Shown here: piece by piece, positions 31,111-41,650 of the stretch | How the letters are laid out: each line of letters begins with the position of its first letter | Numbering within the stretch: position 1 is the first letter of the stretch | The notes under the pieces: model-generated | Seen by the model: only the letters and a program-made list of their open reading frames with translations | Told to the model about the DNA's origin: nothing | Databases searched by the model: none | Position numbers and translations under genes: made by a program | From: Diabrotica undecimpunctata | Lineage: Eukaryota; Arthropoda; Insecta; Coleoptera; Chrysomelidae | Length of the DNA: 64,000 nucleotides | Direction: 5' to 3' | Assembly: GCF_040954645.1 (NCBI RefSeq) | Contig: NC_092809.1 | Span: 78,384,935-78,448,934, forward strand

Positions 31111-31355
31111 TGTCCCTTTTTGAGTAACCCCATGTCCCATTTTAGGATATAGGTTGCCTAAAATGGGACATTTGCAAAGTTTTTTGCATTTTAAATTAGA
31201 AAAAAAAGTTTTGTTTTTTTACATATTATCTATGAAAATGTTTCTTGTCAATGTTATAAAGTTTCTGTTTCCATATTTTGTTTTTTCATTTGCCTTAATG
31301 ATTGTTTAAAATTCGTTGGAACAAAAAAAGTGTCCCATCTTATGTTACTCTCCCC
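31111..31355. repeat. Pogo 3' subterminal repeats
   Basis: The motif occurs inverted at 31134-31146, directly at 31157-31169, and again in the terminal repeat (GTCCCATCTTATGTTACTC). The spacing mirrors the cluster at 29133-29184. Confidence 0.75.
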
Positions 31356-31357
31356 TA

Positions 31358-31572
31358 CTTCAAAACGCAAATCGAATAACCCCGTTCAACATTTTTCCTT
31401 TTGTTAACCATCTTACCTCTGTGTGTAGCAATAACTGAATATGGTCACTTCCCTTAGTTTTGAAAATAAACGCGAGTAAGGCTCGAGATTTTATGAAACT
31501 ATCTGGACGGCTTCATGGAGAACATGTTTAAATTCATCTGGCATATGCTTTGCTACCAAAGCTTCTCTGTGG
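31358..31572 (-). pseudogene. hAT transposase, middle part
   Basis: The minus strand reads REALVAKHMPDEFKHVLHEA with QIV, then a frame-broken LFSKL and a TQR-DG-QKEKC block corresponding to the conserved 'LLLHTEVRWLS(R/K)GK' region. It is bounded by the LTR element on one side and pogo on the other. Confidence 0.75.
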
Positions 31573-31576
31573 ATAC
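31573..31576. repeat. Target-site duplication ATAC (left)
   Basis: ATAC precedes the left LTR and recurs at 40893-40896 after the right LTR. Removing one copy restores the hAT reading frame. Confidence 0.9.
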
Positions 31577-32450
31577 TGTAACGTTTAAAACGTTACACTT
31601 TTGTTCTTATTAATTTCAAAGTACTTTCCACTATTTTCTGCGCATACTATTTGATTTTTATTGATAATAAGTTCTTTTTCCTTTGTTTATATTCCTATAT
31701 TTTATTTCAATATTTTCCTATTACAAATAAATCCGCTGATTAATTTCTTAAGTCCCCTCGTAGTCCTACCTTCGCTTACTTTATCGTACAAGAAACAGAA
31801 ACCCCACTCCTAAATAATTTACTTCTATAAATCCGACCCGATTTAATTTCTTTTTTTAAAATGAACCAGCAAACGAGAAGGTATTATTAAAAATATAAGT
31901 CCTCGTGGTCAGAAACTTCCAACGGTCTGGCCACCTTGGTTTTTATTCAAGAGAATCCACCTTGGTTTTTATTCAAGAGAATCCATCTTGTTTTTTATTC
32001 AAGAGAATCCATCTTGGTTTTTATTCAAGAGAATCCACCTTGAAGAATACAAAAATGAAATTGTTTTTTTTGGAATAAGAAATCCATCTCGATTTTGAAA
32101 GTCCGCATGGCTTTGGATTGGAGAGGGATCCACATGGTTTCGGCTTAGCGGCATGGTTTTTGCAGACATTGTATGGTCCGAGTTGAGAAGGAAACAGCAG
32201 GAGGATTTCTCATAGAGTAGAGCTAAGTTTCTTTATTTCTTGGGATTTTGTATATAGATGCTTAATTCCCTGTTGTTAGAACCTCAATTTAATTGTTATT
32301 ACATTTTGAATTATTAAAATATAAATAAATAAAGATATGTGTTAAAGAAATTATTTTATTAATAATTCCCGATTTCTCAAATTAAGTTAGTTTATGCCGA
32401 ACATCACCCCTGAGGGGTTTCAATGTGCAATGGGTGAGCTAGCCGTTACA
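31577..32450 (+). repeat. 5' LTR of second LTR element
   Basis: The LTR begins with a small palindrome (ACGTTTAAAACGT). It contains four tandem 26-bp units at 31931-32034 and AATAAA motifs near 32325. Confidence 0.95.
31931..32041 (+). repeat. 26-bp tandem repeat within LTR (x4)
   Basis: The unit CCAYCTTGGTTTTTATTCAA plus GAGAAT is repeated four times with one or two changes and ends in a partial CCACCTTGAAG. The same array is at 40373-40484 in the other LTR. Confidence 0.9.
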
Positions 32451-32453
32451 CAA

Positions 32454-32470
32454 TTGGCGACCAACGTACG
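32454..32470 (+). promoter_or_regulatory. Primer-binding site of second LTR element
   Basis: Three or four bases after the LTR the sequence TTGGCGACCAACGTACG fits a tRNA-primed site. TGGCGACC starts are known for tRNA-Arg-primed elements such as the 412/mdg1 group. Confidence 0.6.
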
Positions 32471-32732
32471 TAAACTATTTAATTTGTTGATTTTGGGTTT
32501 TATTAATGGATTTTTCTCACACTTTCTTTATTAAATTTGTTTCCGTAAAATCTATTTCAATTTTTTGCATTTTTTTCTATCAATAAGTAATTTAAATAAA
32601 AAAAGGAGAACTCATTTGAGTTATCAGCTTATCAGTTTTTGTGTATATGTGTATTTTGTGTAAAACAAGGTATTTGTTTGACCATTTATTTAAACGTTTA
32701 CTTTAGATATTTGAAAAGCGAAGTTTTTTTTC

Positions 32733-32783
<51 letters not shown>

Positions 32784-33310
32784 CTTATTTTGATATCTAC
32801 ATAAAATAAGAAACTTTTAATACTATACTCACAACGATCTAGATCTAGATGATAAGTTTATAGTAATGGTTAGTTTTCATAATACAAGGCGCGTTCTAAA
32901 AGTTTGCATATAAGTTCAACACTATAATTTTATTTAAATAATTTTTTTTGAAACAAGCGTTAAGTAATATGCTTTATGCGTCAACTAAGGCAATCTTTTA
33001 GGTGGTTTCCTCTCTTCTTAAATGTTGTTGCAAATTTAATTCACATACATTTCTAGTTCCAATTTAAGGATTTATTTTATATTTTGCTATAATTGTTAGA
33101 CCTTCTTATATATAATCATTACATTGCAATATTTTCGATCTATTCCAATTTTTGGGTGAGTTAACCTGCTTGCACTACATGCCTAGTAGTTAAACTATAT
33201 TTTTTTTTGAATACCTTTTGCTATTATCTTGTATTCCTATATGCATCTGCGTCTAGTCCGTTTTTTTTACGAGTATTTTTGCCCTTTGTATTTAATAATT
33301 ATTTATCAAT
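32471..33310 (+). other. Leader of second LTR element
   Basis: This is untranslated sequence before gag, including an (AT)n run at about 32738-32776. No frame is supported. Confidence 0.6.
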
Positions 33311-34612
33311 ATGTCTCTTCCATTTAATCCAAATCATTTAAAGTCGGATGAACTGGCTTATGAAATTCAGACAAGAGTTGTTGATGTGCCAAATACAGTT
33401 GAAGAAAAAAGGAGAGTTCTTCGTGGACTTTTAACACAGGAAGTTTTTAATCGTAGCTTTTCATCTGCCTCCAATGACTTGTCATTCGAAGAAGATTTCA
33501 GAGGTGCAACAACAACTTTAAAGGAATTGACTACACTTATAAACAATTTCACTGGCACAAAGAACTCATCACCATATAAACAGTTAACGGATAGATTGAC
33601 ACATTTGTCTGGTAGGATTTCCAAATTGAATGCTACTAAGGATGAGGAAATTAAAATTAAGCGAGAAATTAGGAACAACCTCGTCAACTTAGAAGGAGTT
33701 TTGGCTGAGAAAATTCAAGTGGACTTACAAGAGGACGCTAATGATGAAATGCTTCCCCAAAACGCTTCTACGCCTATTGCATCAAGATCCTTTGGTACTG
33801 TTGTTAAATCCGTCCCGATTTACAAATGGGGAATTAAAAAGTTTTCCGGTCGAGAACAAATTATTCCGTTTTTAGAGCAAATTGAAGCATTAAAAGCCCC
33901 AAGAGGATGTACGGACCAGGAGTTATTTCTATCTGCTGGAGACCTTTTTGAAGGCTCTGCGTTTGTTTGGTGGCACAATCATTTTCTTAAGAGATCTTTT
34001 CACGATTGGTCAGAACTTGTTACAGCTCTTAAAAATACCTATTTGCCTGAAGATTATGAACGTAATTTATGGGATCAAATACGTTCTACCAAGCAAAGTT
34101 TTAGGGAACCCGTTACTACTTTTATTTCAAATTTTGAAGCGCTTTTCCACAGGCTTCCAAATAAAGTACAAGAATGTGAAATGGTTTCGGAAATCAAAAG
34201 AGGCCTTCTTCCAGACTACATTAAAGCCTTAGCCTTGTACGAAGTAAGCACAATTGCAGATTTAACAAAATTTTGTAGAAAAATAGAGTCAGCTTTATCT
34301 ATGTCTACTATAAGGACTCAAAATCCTACGTTTCATAAAAGATTTCAGGAGACAAATTCTTTACAAGTGATTTGCTGGAATTGTGGTATTAAAGGACATA
34401 CATTCCCGGAGTGTAGATCTGAACGTACCGTGTTTTGCCATGGTTGCGGTAGTAAAAATGTCTATAAGAAGAATTGTAGTTGCTCTTCAAAAAACGAGCA
34501 ATCTGGTGTCAACATCAACCCACCAGCCCCGTCTACGTCGAACACAGAAAAGCCGACAACAAAAGACAAGCACATTCCAGGAAAATCTCTACAAAAAAGG
34601 TCACGACAATAG
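33311..34612 (+). CDS. gag: Gag of second LTR element
   Basis: A 433-codon intact frame. The N-terminal 150 residues are helical and charged. The capsid-like part contains IIPFLEQIEALKAPRGCTDQ, AFVWWHNHF, FHDWSELVTALKNTYLP and REPVTTFISNFEALFHRL, the standard retrotransposon Gag block. Two Cys clusters follow: CWNCGIKGHTFPEC (CCHC, about residue 356) and CHGCGSKNVYKKNC, in which the His position is Val. The C-terminus is Pro/Ser/Thr-rich. The frame overlaps pol by 133 bp, and a slippery heptamer at 34489-34495 sits just inside the overlap. Confidence 0.92.
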   Translation: MSLPFNPNHLKSDELAYEIQTRVVDVPNTVEEKRRVLRGLLTQEVFNRSFSSASNDLSFEEDFRGATTTLKELTTLINNFTGTKNSSPYKQLTDRLTHLSGRISKLNATKDEEIKIKREIRNNLVNLEGVLAEKIQVDLQEDANDEMLPQNASTPIASRSFGTVVKSVPIYKWGIKKFSGREQIIPFLEQIEALKAPRGCTDQELFLSAGDLFEGSAFVWWHNHFLKRSFHDWSELVTALKNTYLPEDYERNLWDQIRSTKQSFREPVTTFISNFEALFHRLPNKVQECEMVSEIKRGLLPDYIKALALYEVSTIADLTKFCRKIESALSMSTIRTQNPTFHKRFQETNSLQVICWNCGIKGHTFPECRSERTVFCHGCGSKNVYKKNCSCSSKNEQSGVNINPPAPSTSNTEKPTTKDKHIPGKSLQKRSRQ

Positions 34613-37600
34613 ACCGACGACAAATTAATTTGCATAATAGTGATTCCCATTCGTCTGCTAATACAGTATTGCATAACAATGATAATAAAATTGTCTCTTT
34701 TTCTAAATTTAATTCAAACAGTAATATAGACAAAAACGTATCTAATTTATTACCTACTTATTCTTCAAAAGTTGACGATTCTGATGATGAGGCTATCATT
34801 TCTCTGAGTAATAATTTGACTTCAGATAGTAATTTAACTTTAGTTCCTATTTTGCCTTCTGAGAAACTAACTACTAATCCATTGTTGGACAAGCACGGTT
34901 CTGATAATCGTCCATATATATCTATTTCAATAGATGGTGAGGTTATTTCTGCACTTTTGGATTCAGGTAGCAACGTTTCTATCCTGGGTTCATCATCATT
35001 GTATTTATTAAAAAAGTGTAGGCTAACTTTAAATTATGATGTTTCTATTTGCTTAACAACAGCTGATGGTAGTCTTCAAAATACTATCGGTTCTGTTGAT
35101 TTACCCGTCTCTTTGCAGAATATCACACATATATTGAAATTTTTAGTAGTACCTTCTATTTCTCAAAAAATAATTTTAGGTATGGACTTTGTAAGAATTT
35201 TTAAACTTAACTTAGATTTTTCCAATTTTACCTTTAATTCTGTCAATTCAATGGAGTTTTCAACATGTGTTGTTAACACTATTAGTGACAAACACAGCCT
35301 AACACCTTCTCAATCAGTTCAACTCGATTCCGTGATGAAATTATTTAAAGAAATAGGTCCAGTAGATTCTATTGGTAGAACTCATCTTTACACTCATCAC
35401 ATTGATACAGCAGGCAATAAACCAGTTAAACAGAGGCAGTATCCTTTGTCTCCTGCCATGCAAAAAATTTTAAATGAAGGAGTTGATGAGATGCTACGTT
35501 TAAAGGTGATCCAACCCTTAACTACTACCACTCCTTGGCTTAGCCCATTGTGGCTTGTTAAAAAAAAAGACGGTACATACCGCACATGTTTTGATGGTCG
35601 TAAATTAAACTCTGTTACGATACCAGATAGTTACCCTATGCCACTTGTTGATACTGTAATTTCTAAGGTTCGAGATGCAAAGTATATTTCATCTATTGAT
35701 CTCCGTCATGCATTTTATCAGATACCTCTAGATGAAGAATCTAGATTAAAGACTGCGTTTTCAATTCCTAACAGAGGAGTTTTTTGTTTTAATGTCTTAC
35801 CGTTCGGGTTAAATAATAGTGCACAAGCTATGAGTCGCTTGATGGACTATGTCATTGGACCAAAACTTGATCCATATGCATTTTATTATATTGATGACAT
35901 TATAGTTGTTACCCCAGATTTCGACACCCATATAAGAGTACTCAAAGACCTGTTCAGACAATTAAAATCCGCTAATCTTACTGTTAATTTTGATAAATGT
36001 GAATTCTGTAGACCCTCATTGAAGTTTCTTGGTTTTATAGTTAATAAAGAAGGTTTACGAACCGACCCAGATAAGGTACAGTCAATTCTTGACTATCCTG
36101 TGCCGCAAAATACAACACAGATACGTCGTTTAATTGGGTTGATAGGATATTATCGTCGTTTCCTCCGTAATTTCAGTACTGTTAGTAGCCCCATCTCCGA
36201 TTTGTTGAAAGGAAAGAAAAAAGGACAATCTATTACTTGGACCAAAGAGGCAGACGAAGCGTTCATCAAAATAAAAGAACTTTTGACTAGTGCTCCTGTA
36301 CTAGCCAGTCCAGACTTTTCTAAAAAATTCTACTTAGCTTGCGATGCTTCCGATCATGGAGTAGGTAGTGTTCTTTTTCAAAAAGACGATGGTTTCGAAC
36401 ATCCCGTCGCTTACTTCAGCAAAATGCTAAATAAATGTCAGCGTAAGTACAGTACCACTGAGAAAGAGATGCTTTCAATCTTACTATCCATTGAAAAATT
36501 TCGAGGATACATTAAAGGTACTGAATTCTGTGTTATAACAGATCATGCTTCCTTACAATGGTTAACTACGATGAAAAATCCATCACCTAGGTTAGCTAGA
36601 TGGATAATGAAATTATCTTGTCATAAATTTTCGATTATACACCGCAGTGGTTCATTAAATGTAGTGGCAGATTCACTATCTAGAATTCCCAATAACATAC
36701 CGGAAGTTTGTGTCTTAAACTTGTCTAATTTAAAGCCAGATTTTTTTTATAAGTCATTAATCAAAAAGTGTTTAGAAAATCCAGAATTATATCCTTCTTT
36801 TCGAGTACAGGACAATGTTCTTTATAAGCACGTTTTCCCGAAAACTAAATTTGGTGAATCTTCCACCGAATGGAAGGTTTTTGTTCCTGCACCGAATAGA
36901 CAAGAAGTCCTTAAGATGTACCATGATGAACCTACAGCTGGTCACTTCGGGGTGTCTAAAACACTAGGGAGAATATCTGAAATTTACTATTGGCCAAGAA
37001 TGAGATCTTCGGTGGTGAAATATATCTCCAAGTGCAAAATTTGTGCATCCTGCAAGTCATCAAATCTACCTCCAGCTGGTAAAATGGGCAATTATAGAGA
37101 TATTAATTATCCATTTCAGTTTCTTTCCGCTGATTTATTAGGTCCCTACCCTCGGTCTAAAAACGGGAACCGTTATCTTTTAGTCGTCACAGATTGGTTT
37201 ACAAAATTTGTGTTTGTTCATACCATGTCAAGTGCAACATCTAAGGGAATTGTTAGGTTTATAGAAAACCAAATTTTTTTGTTATTTGGAGTGCCTCAGA
37301 TATTTGCATGCGACAATGGCTCACAATTTATTTCTAAGGAATTTAAAGATCTTATGTCCAGGTATGGAGTGAAAAAAATTTGGTATAACGCAAGGTATTT
37401 TCCACAGATTAATCCAACAGAAAGGGTAAATAAAACCATAACTACAGCCATTCGTTCTTATATACACGACAATCACAAAGATTGGGATAAGGAAATTTAT
37501 AAAATTGCACAGGCAATTCGACTTGCCAAACACGAAGTCACGAAATTTTCTCCGTCATTCTTAACCTTTGCTAGGAACATTTCTACAAACGGTTCTTTCT

Positions 37601-37998
37601 TCGGAAAAATAGAAGACAGAGCAAATAATGACATTAACATTAACTGTCATTTGTTTTCTCCCAAACCTCCTGAGGAGCTATCACCTTTGTTTTCTGAAGT
37701 GCAAAAGAGGTTGCGTCACTCGCATGCAATTAACTCTAAGCGTTACAACTTGCGTAAACGCACACTACATTTCAATGTAGGGGATAAGGTCTGGAAGAGA
37801 AATTTTGTACTTTCCAAGCCTGTCGATAACTTTTCAGCTAAACTAGCACCTAAATTTATACCCTGTGTTGTCCATAAGGTAATTTCACCCTTAGTTTATT
37901 CCTTGAAAGATCTGGATGGCAACATCCTAGGAGATTTCCATATTAGAGACATCAAGTTAGATGTTACTGACCTTTCTGAAGATGAGTCCTCAAAATAA
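34480..37998 (+). CDS. pol: Pol of second LTR element (protease, RT, RNase H, integrase)
   Basis: An unbroken frame of about 1172 codons in the -1 frame relative to gag, without an ATG at its 5' end. Protease ALLDSGSNVSILG is at residues 158-170 (D161). RT has YRTCFDGRKLNSVTIPDSYP and FYYIDDIIVV (YIDD, 470-473). RNase H has LACDASDHGVGSVLFQ (D622). The integrase zinc finger is H815, H822, C852, C855, and its core is D885, D945, E981 (35 residues between the last two). The C-terminal fold has VWKRNF and AKLAPKFIPCVVHKVIS. No accessory domain follows. Likely expressed as Gag-Pol through the A AAA AAC site. Confidence 0.95.
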   Translation: MLFKKRAIWCQHQPTSPVYVEHRKADNKRQAHSRKISTKKVTTIDRRQINLHNSDSHSSANTVLHNNDNKIVSFSKFNSNSNIDKNVSNLLPTYSSKVDDSDDEAIISLSNNLTSDSNLTLVPILPSEKLTTNPLLDKHGSDNRPYISISIDGEVISALLDSGSNVSILGSSSLYLLKKCRLTLNYDVSICLTTADGSLQNTIGSVDLPVSLQNITHILKFLVVPSISQKIILGMDFVRIFKLNLDFSNFTFNSVNSMEFSTCVVNTISDKHSLTPSQSVQLDSVMKLFKEIGPVDSIGRTHLYTHHIDTAGNKPVKQRQYPLSPAMQKILNEGVDEMLRLKVIQPLTTTTPWLSPLWLVKKKDGTYRTCFDGRKLNSVTIPDSYPMPLVDTVISKVRDAKYISSIDLRHAFYQIPLDEESRLKTAFSIPNRGVFCFNVLPFGLNNSAQAMSRLMDYVIGPKLDPYAFYYIDDIIVVTPDFDTHIRVLKDLFRQLKSANLTVNFDKCEFCRPSLKFLGFIVNKEGLRTDPDKVQSILDYPVPQNTTQIRRLIGLIGYYRRFLRNFSTVSSPISDLLKGKKKGQSITWTKEADEAFIKIKELLTSAPVLASPDFSKKFYLACDASDHGVGSVLFQKDDGFEHPVAYFSKMLNKCQRKYSTTEKEMLSILLSIEKFRGYIKGTEFCVITDHASLQWLTTMKNPSPRLARWIMKLSCHKFSIIHRSGSLNVVADSLSRIPNNIPEVCVLNLSNLKPDFFYKSLIKKCLENPELYPSFRVQDNVLYKHVFPKTKFGESSTEWKVFVPAPNRQEVLKMYHDEPTAGHFGVSKTLGRISEIYYWPRMRSSVVKYISKCKICASCKSSNLPPAGKMGNYRDINYPFQFLSADLLGPYPRSKNGNRYLLVVTDWFTKFVFVHTMSSATSKGIVRFIENQIFLLFGVPQIFACDNGSQFISKEFKDLMSRYGVKKIWYNARYFPQINPTERVNKTITTAIRSYIHDNHKDWDKEIYKIAQAIRLAKHEVTKFSPSFLTFARNISTNGSFFGKIEDRANNDININCHLFSPKPPEELSPLFSEVQKRLRHSHAINSKRYNLRKRTLHFNVGDKVWKRNFVLSKPVDNFSAKLAPKFIPCVVHKVISPLVYSLKDLDGNILGDFHIRDIKLDVTDLSEDESSK
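34489..34495 (+). promoter_or_regulatory. -1 frameshift slippery site A AAA AAC
   Basis: In gag frame the codons are TCT TCA AAA AAC GAG, giving the canonical heptamer A AAA AAC. After slipping, AAA AAA CGA GCA continues in the pol frame. No downstream pseudoknot was worked out. Confidence 0.82.
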
Positions 37999-40015
37999 TC
38001 ATTGTTTTGTTGCTTTACTTTGTCTATGATCTTTTGTACACTACATTATAGTGGATTATCTTTTGTTAGAAGAAAAAAAAAATTAAAATCAATTTATTAC
38101 ACCTTTTTATCTATCTGTTATCCTTGCCTTGTTGCCTAGTGTTTGTAAGGGATTACACGTGGTGTCATTTTGGTAATGTAAGAGATGTTCATTTTTGTGG
38201 TTGATTATTCTTTATTTTATTCTCTAAGATGATATTGATTTATAATACATTCTGGATATTCTATTTTTTGTTGATTTTGTTGATTGTTTATTAACCAGTA
38301 GTTATTCTATAACTATCTCGGTTGAGTTGTTTTTCCTATAGTATAGGTTAAGTTAACTTATTTTAGTGTCAAGACACTTTCCCTTTTCTGAAACTAAAGT
38401 AATTTTATGCATTACTCTTCATGAGACTCTAGTGTAAATTCATGGCGTTTTGGAGTAATTTTTGCTAGCTTTTAATAAAACTATGCACCCTTTGGTCGTA
38501 TTTTTTCCGCATGGTTCATGCATTATGCAGTTTTCTAATTTGTGCGTAATCATCGTTTCCATTTTAACAGAAAAACTATGGCAGTTTATCTTCTATTTAT
38601 AGTTGTGTTTGTTCTATCTATTTCAACCACATACACTAGTTTTGGTATATTTTTATCAAAAATATACTGGCGTCCAAAACAATTTTCTTGGCATAATTGA
38701 GCATCGTATTCTTTATTTCCACTCGTTTTAGATCTCAATAACAGAGTGTTTTCGTAGTATATTTAGGAAGACATAATATCGAGAAATTAAATTTTGTTTC
38801 TTTTTCTTCTTCAAATCTATATAGGATCTTAGATTATGGTATTATTTCATGTTTAAACGATTATATTTATTCATTTATTTTGTTTTCAATGATTATTAGT
38901 AGCGTAACATATTGAGACTCATACTTTTGTAAATATTTACCTTAACTTAATTAATCTATACTGGAATAATTTTATTTAGTAATTTTTATTTAACTAATAC
39001 AATTTTATGTATTAGACCAGTATAGTTAGCAAATTTTATTAATACTGATTAAATTTTTCCTGGGATACGTTTAGTTACCTACCCCAACTTATTATTAATT
39101 TGACGGTGTATAATAATTTACACTTAAAATAGAACTTGTTATTTTTGTTTTAAGAATTATTAGTTCATTTTTTTTCACTAAACTTTATTAAGAGTTATAG
39201 TTTTAGAATAGTTTTTTTAGTGCGGTGACACTATAAATCACTATTTGATTTTTGTTGACAATAATATTAATTTAATAAAAAAAAATAAATAAAATTTCAT
39301 GAGTATCTTTGAGATATTAGCTATTATTTGTTTCTTGTTATTTTTTGTTACCTTTAACGGATTAACCGTGATATGCAAATATTGTTTTAATTTCAGCCAT
39401 AAAATCTCGCTCTTCAATTTAAAAGTAAAAGACAGTTTTTTTTCTCTATATTGCAGAATTTAATTGTTACAGCAAATCTTGATTAATATAACTAAACACA
39501 GCACTTTTTGATTACATTATCACTATTATTTATAATATGTTCAGCAGTTTAAAAAAAAAAGACAAAAAATATTGTTACTTAGTGTGTTCACATTTCGGAT
39601 CTGTAAAACTTTTATAGAAATATGTTGTAGTTTCGATTTCTAATTTTTTGCATCTTTAATTCAAATTAAAAGTTGTATTCTGTTATTTCACGTTGTAGAT
39701 AGGTCGTTTCTAGATTTTTATTTTACAATGTGCATTGTATGATCCTTCGTATTTTTTTTTTCTTGATCGTTTCTTATGAAGTAAAATTTTGTATTCCTTA
39801 TGATTCGAATATATTTATTTTATAGGAGTCACGTTCGGTATTTCCCACTTCTTTTTATTTTTCTGTGTCACTTTTAAGCCTTCTTCTTTGGGTATTTGTA
39901 CTATTGTCTCATTTTGCCTTCTGTTCTTGTTTTCTCTTAGTTCTGCTTTCTGATTAGTATTTCTCAAAAAATTTTCAGTCAGTCTTCAAAATTTTTTTTC
40001 CTGGTGGGGGGAGTG
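37999..40015 (+). other. Long non-coding 3' region of second LTR element
   Basis: About 2 kb of T-rich sequence lies between the pol stop and the 3' LTR, with no frame of useful length on either strand. It ends in the purine run GGTGGGGGGAGTG (40003-40015), the polypurine tract. An env gene could once have been here, but no trace is recognisable. Confidence 0.7.
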
Positions 40016-40892
40016 TGTAACGTTTAAAACGTTACATTTTTGTTCTTATTAATTTCAAAGTACTTTCCACTATTTTCTGCGCATACTATTTGATTTTTAT
40101 TGATAATAAGTTCTTTTTCCTTTGTTTGTACTCCTATATTTTATTTCAATATTTTCCTATTACAAATAAATCCGCTGATTAATTTCTTAAGTCCCCTCGT
40201 AGTCCTACCTTCGCTTACTTTATCGTACAAGAAACAGAAACCCCACTCCTAAATAATTTACTTCTATCAATCCGACCCGATTTAATTTCTTTTTTTAAAA
40301 TGAACCAGCAAACGAGAAGGTATTATTATTAAAAATATAAGTCCTCGTGGTCAGAAACTTCCAACGGTCTGGCCACCTTGGTTTTTATTCAAGAGAATCC
40401 ACCTTGGTTTTTATTCAAGAGAATCCATCTTGTTTTTTATTCAAGAGAATCCATCTTGGTTTTTATTCAAGAGAATCCACCTTGAAGAATACAAAAATGA
40501 AATTGTTTTTTTTGGAATAAGAAATCCATCTCGATTTTGAAAGTCCGCATGGCTTTGGATTGGAGAGGGATCCACATGGTTTCGGCTTAGCGGCATGGTT
40601 TTTGCAGACATTGTATGGTCCGAGTTGAGAAGGAAACAGCAGGAGGATTTCTCATAGAGTAGAGCTAAGTTTCTTTATTTCTTGGGATTTTGTATATACA
40701 TGCTTAATTCCCTGTTGTTAGAACCTCAATTTAATTGTTATTACATTTTGAATTATTAAAATATAAATAAATAAAGATATGTGTTAAAGAAATTATTTTA
40801 TTAATAATTCCCGATTTCTCAAATTAAGTTAGTTTATGCCGAACATCACCCCTGAGGGGTTTCAATGTGCAATGGGTGAGCTAGCCGTTACA
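40016..40892 (+). repeat. 3' LTR of second LTR element
   Basis: This is the partner of 31577-32450, followed by ATAC at 40893. It includes the 26-bp tandem array at 40373-40484. Confidence 0.95.
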
Positions 40893-40896
40893 ATAC

Positions 40897-41650
40897 TACA
40901 ATGGGTAAAAGTACAATTTTCTGCAACCAGTTTTACTTTGACAGTTACAGCTCCGTATTTTCCTGTCATGGCTCGGGCACCATCCGAACAGAAACCAACG
41001 CATTGTTTCAAGTCTAGTCCATTTTCCACAAAAAATCATTGATTTTCTTGAATATTTCATCGGTAATAGTTAGTCCGGTAACGCCTCACAAAATAAGTAC
41101 TCTTCTTCGATTTTGGTTTGAAATATATATCGCATATAAACCAAAAGCTGAGCATATTTTGTTAAATCTGTGCTCTCATCAAGTTGTATTGCAAAAAAAT
41201 ACTATTTTTTATCCGGTTTACCAAGTTTTCTTTTAATGCCATTATTTCAATCCTACGACGTACGGTATTATTGGATAATGGTATAATACTAAGCTGTTTA
41301 CCTGAATTTTCCCCAAAAATACACGTTACCATATCTTGTGCGGCAGGCAGAACTAGTTCTTCACCGATGGTATGTGCTTTTCCACACTTCGCAATTCTTA
41401 AACTCACGAGGAAGGATGCTTCTACTGCTTTTTGGTTGCTGCCGGTGAAATTCGACATTTCTTGCTCATCATTTATATTCGTGAATGTAAATCCCATATT
41501 AATGTATTCAGGATCATATTTCCTAACTGACACTTTTAGTTTTTTGAAAGAACTCTTTTTGTCATCACCCTGTATAGGCTCCGACTCTGAAGTGGAGCTC
41601 GATGGACCGGGATTTTCAGATGTTCTGTTGTCTCTTTTAAGCCACTCCAT
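40897..41650 (-). pseudogene. hAT transposase, N-terminal part
   Basis: The start MEWLKRDNRTSENPG is at 41650, followed by KLKVSVRKYDPEYINMGFTF, then FTGSNQKAVEASFLVSLRIA, GEELVLPAAQDMVTCIFGE and LSIIPLSNNTVRRRI. After 41162 the frame breaks, then NGLDLKQCVGFCSDGARAMT and VKLVAENCTFTHC continue to 40900. In ZBED/SCAND3-like hAT proteins a BED zinc finger normally sits between the NIN(D)E(Q) and FTGSNQK blocks. Here they are joined by only a few residues, so the finger is deleted. Confidence 0.82.

Larger units (their letters stand above)
28766..31355 (+). mobile_element. Pogo-superfamily DNA transposon, apparently intact
   Basis: The ends are inverted repeats beginning GGGGAGAGTAAC (28766) and ending GTTACTCTCCCC (31355). 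About 21 of 24 terminal bases match, and TA flanks both sides. The 2590-bp element holds one intact transposase gene. A CCTAARATGGGAC motif recurs in both subterminal regions. It lies inside a hAT relic. Confidence 0.93.
31577..40892 (+). mobile_element. Ty3/gypsy LTR retrotransposon, complete
   Basis: LTRs are 31577-32450 (874 bp) and 40016-40892 (877 bp), starting TGTAACGTTT and ending CCGTTACA. By eye they differ at five bases and one 3-bp indel. Primer-binding site, gag, pol in the -1 frame and polypurine tract are all present, and ATAC duplications flank it. About 2 kb between pol and the 3' LTR has no reading frame. Its near-identical LTRs and intact genes indicate a young, potentially active copy. 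Confidence 0.95.

Noticed and set aside
31931..32041. Regularly repeated units resembling a CRISPR array
   Set aside because: The 26-bp units are directly adjacent without spacers, lie inside an LTR and recur in the partner LTR. The genome is eukaryotic.
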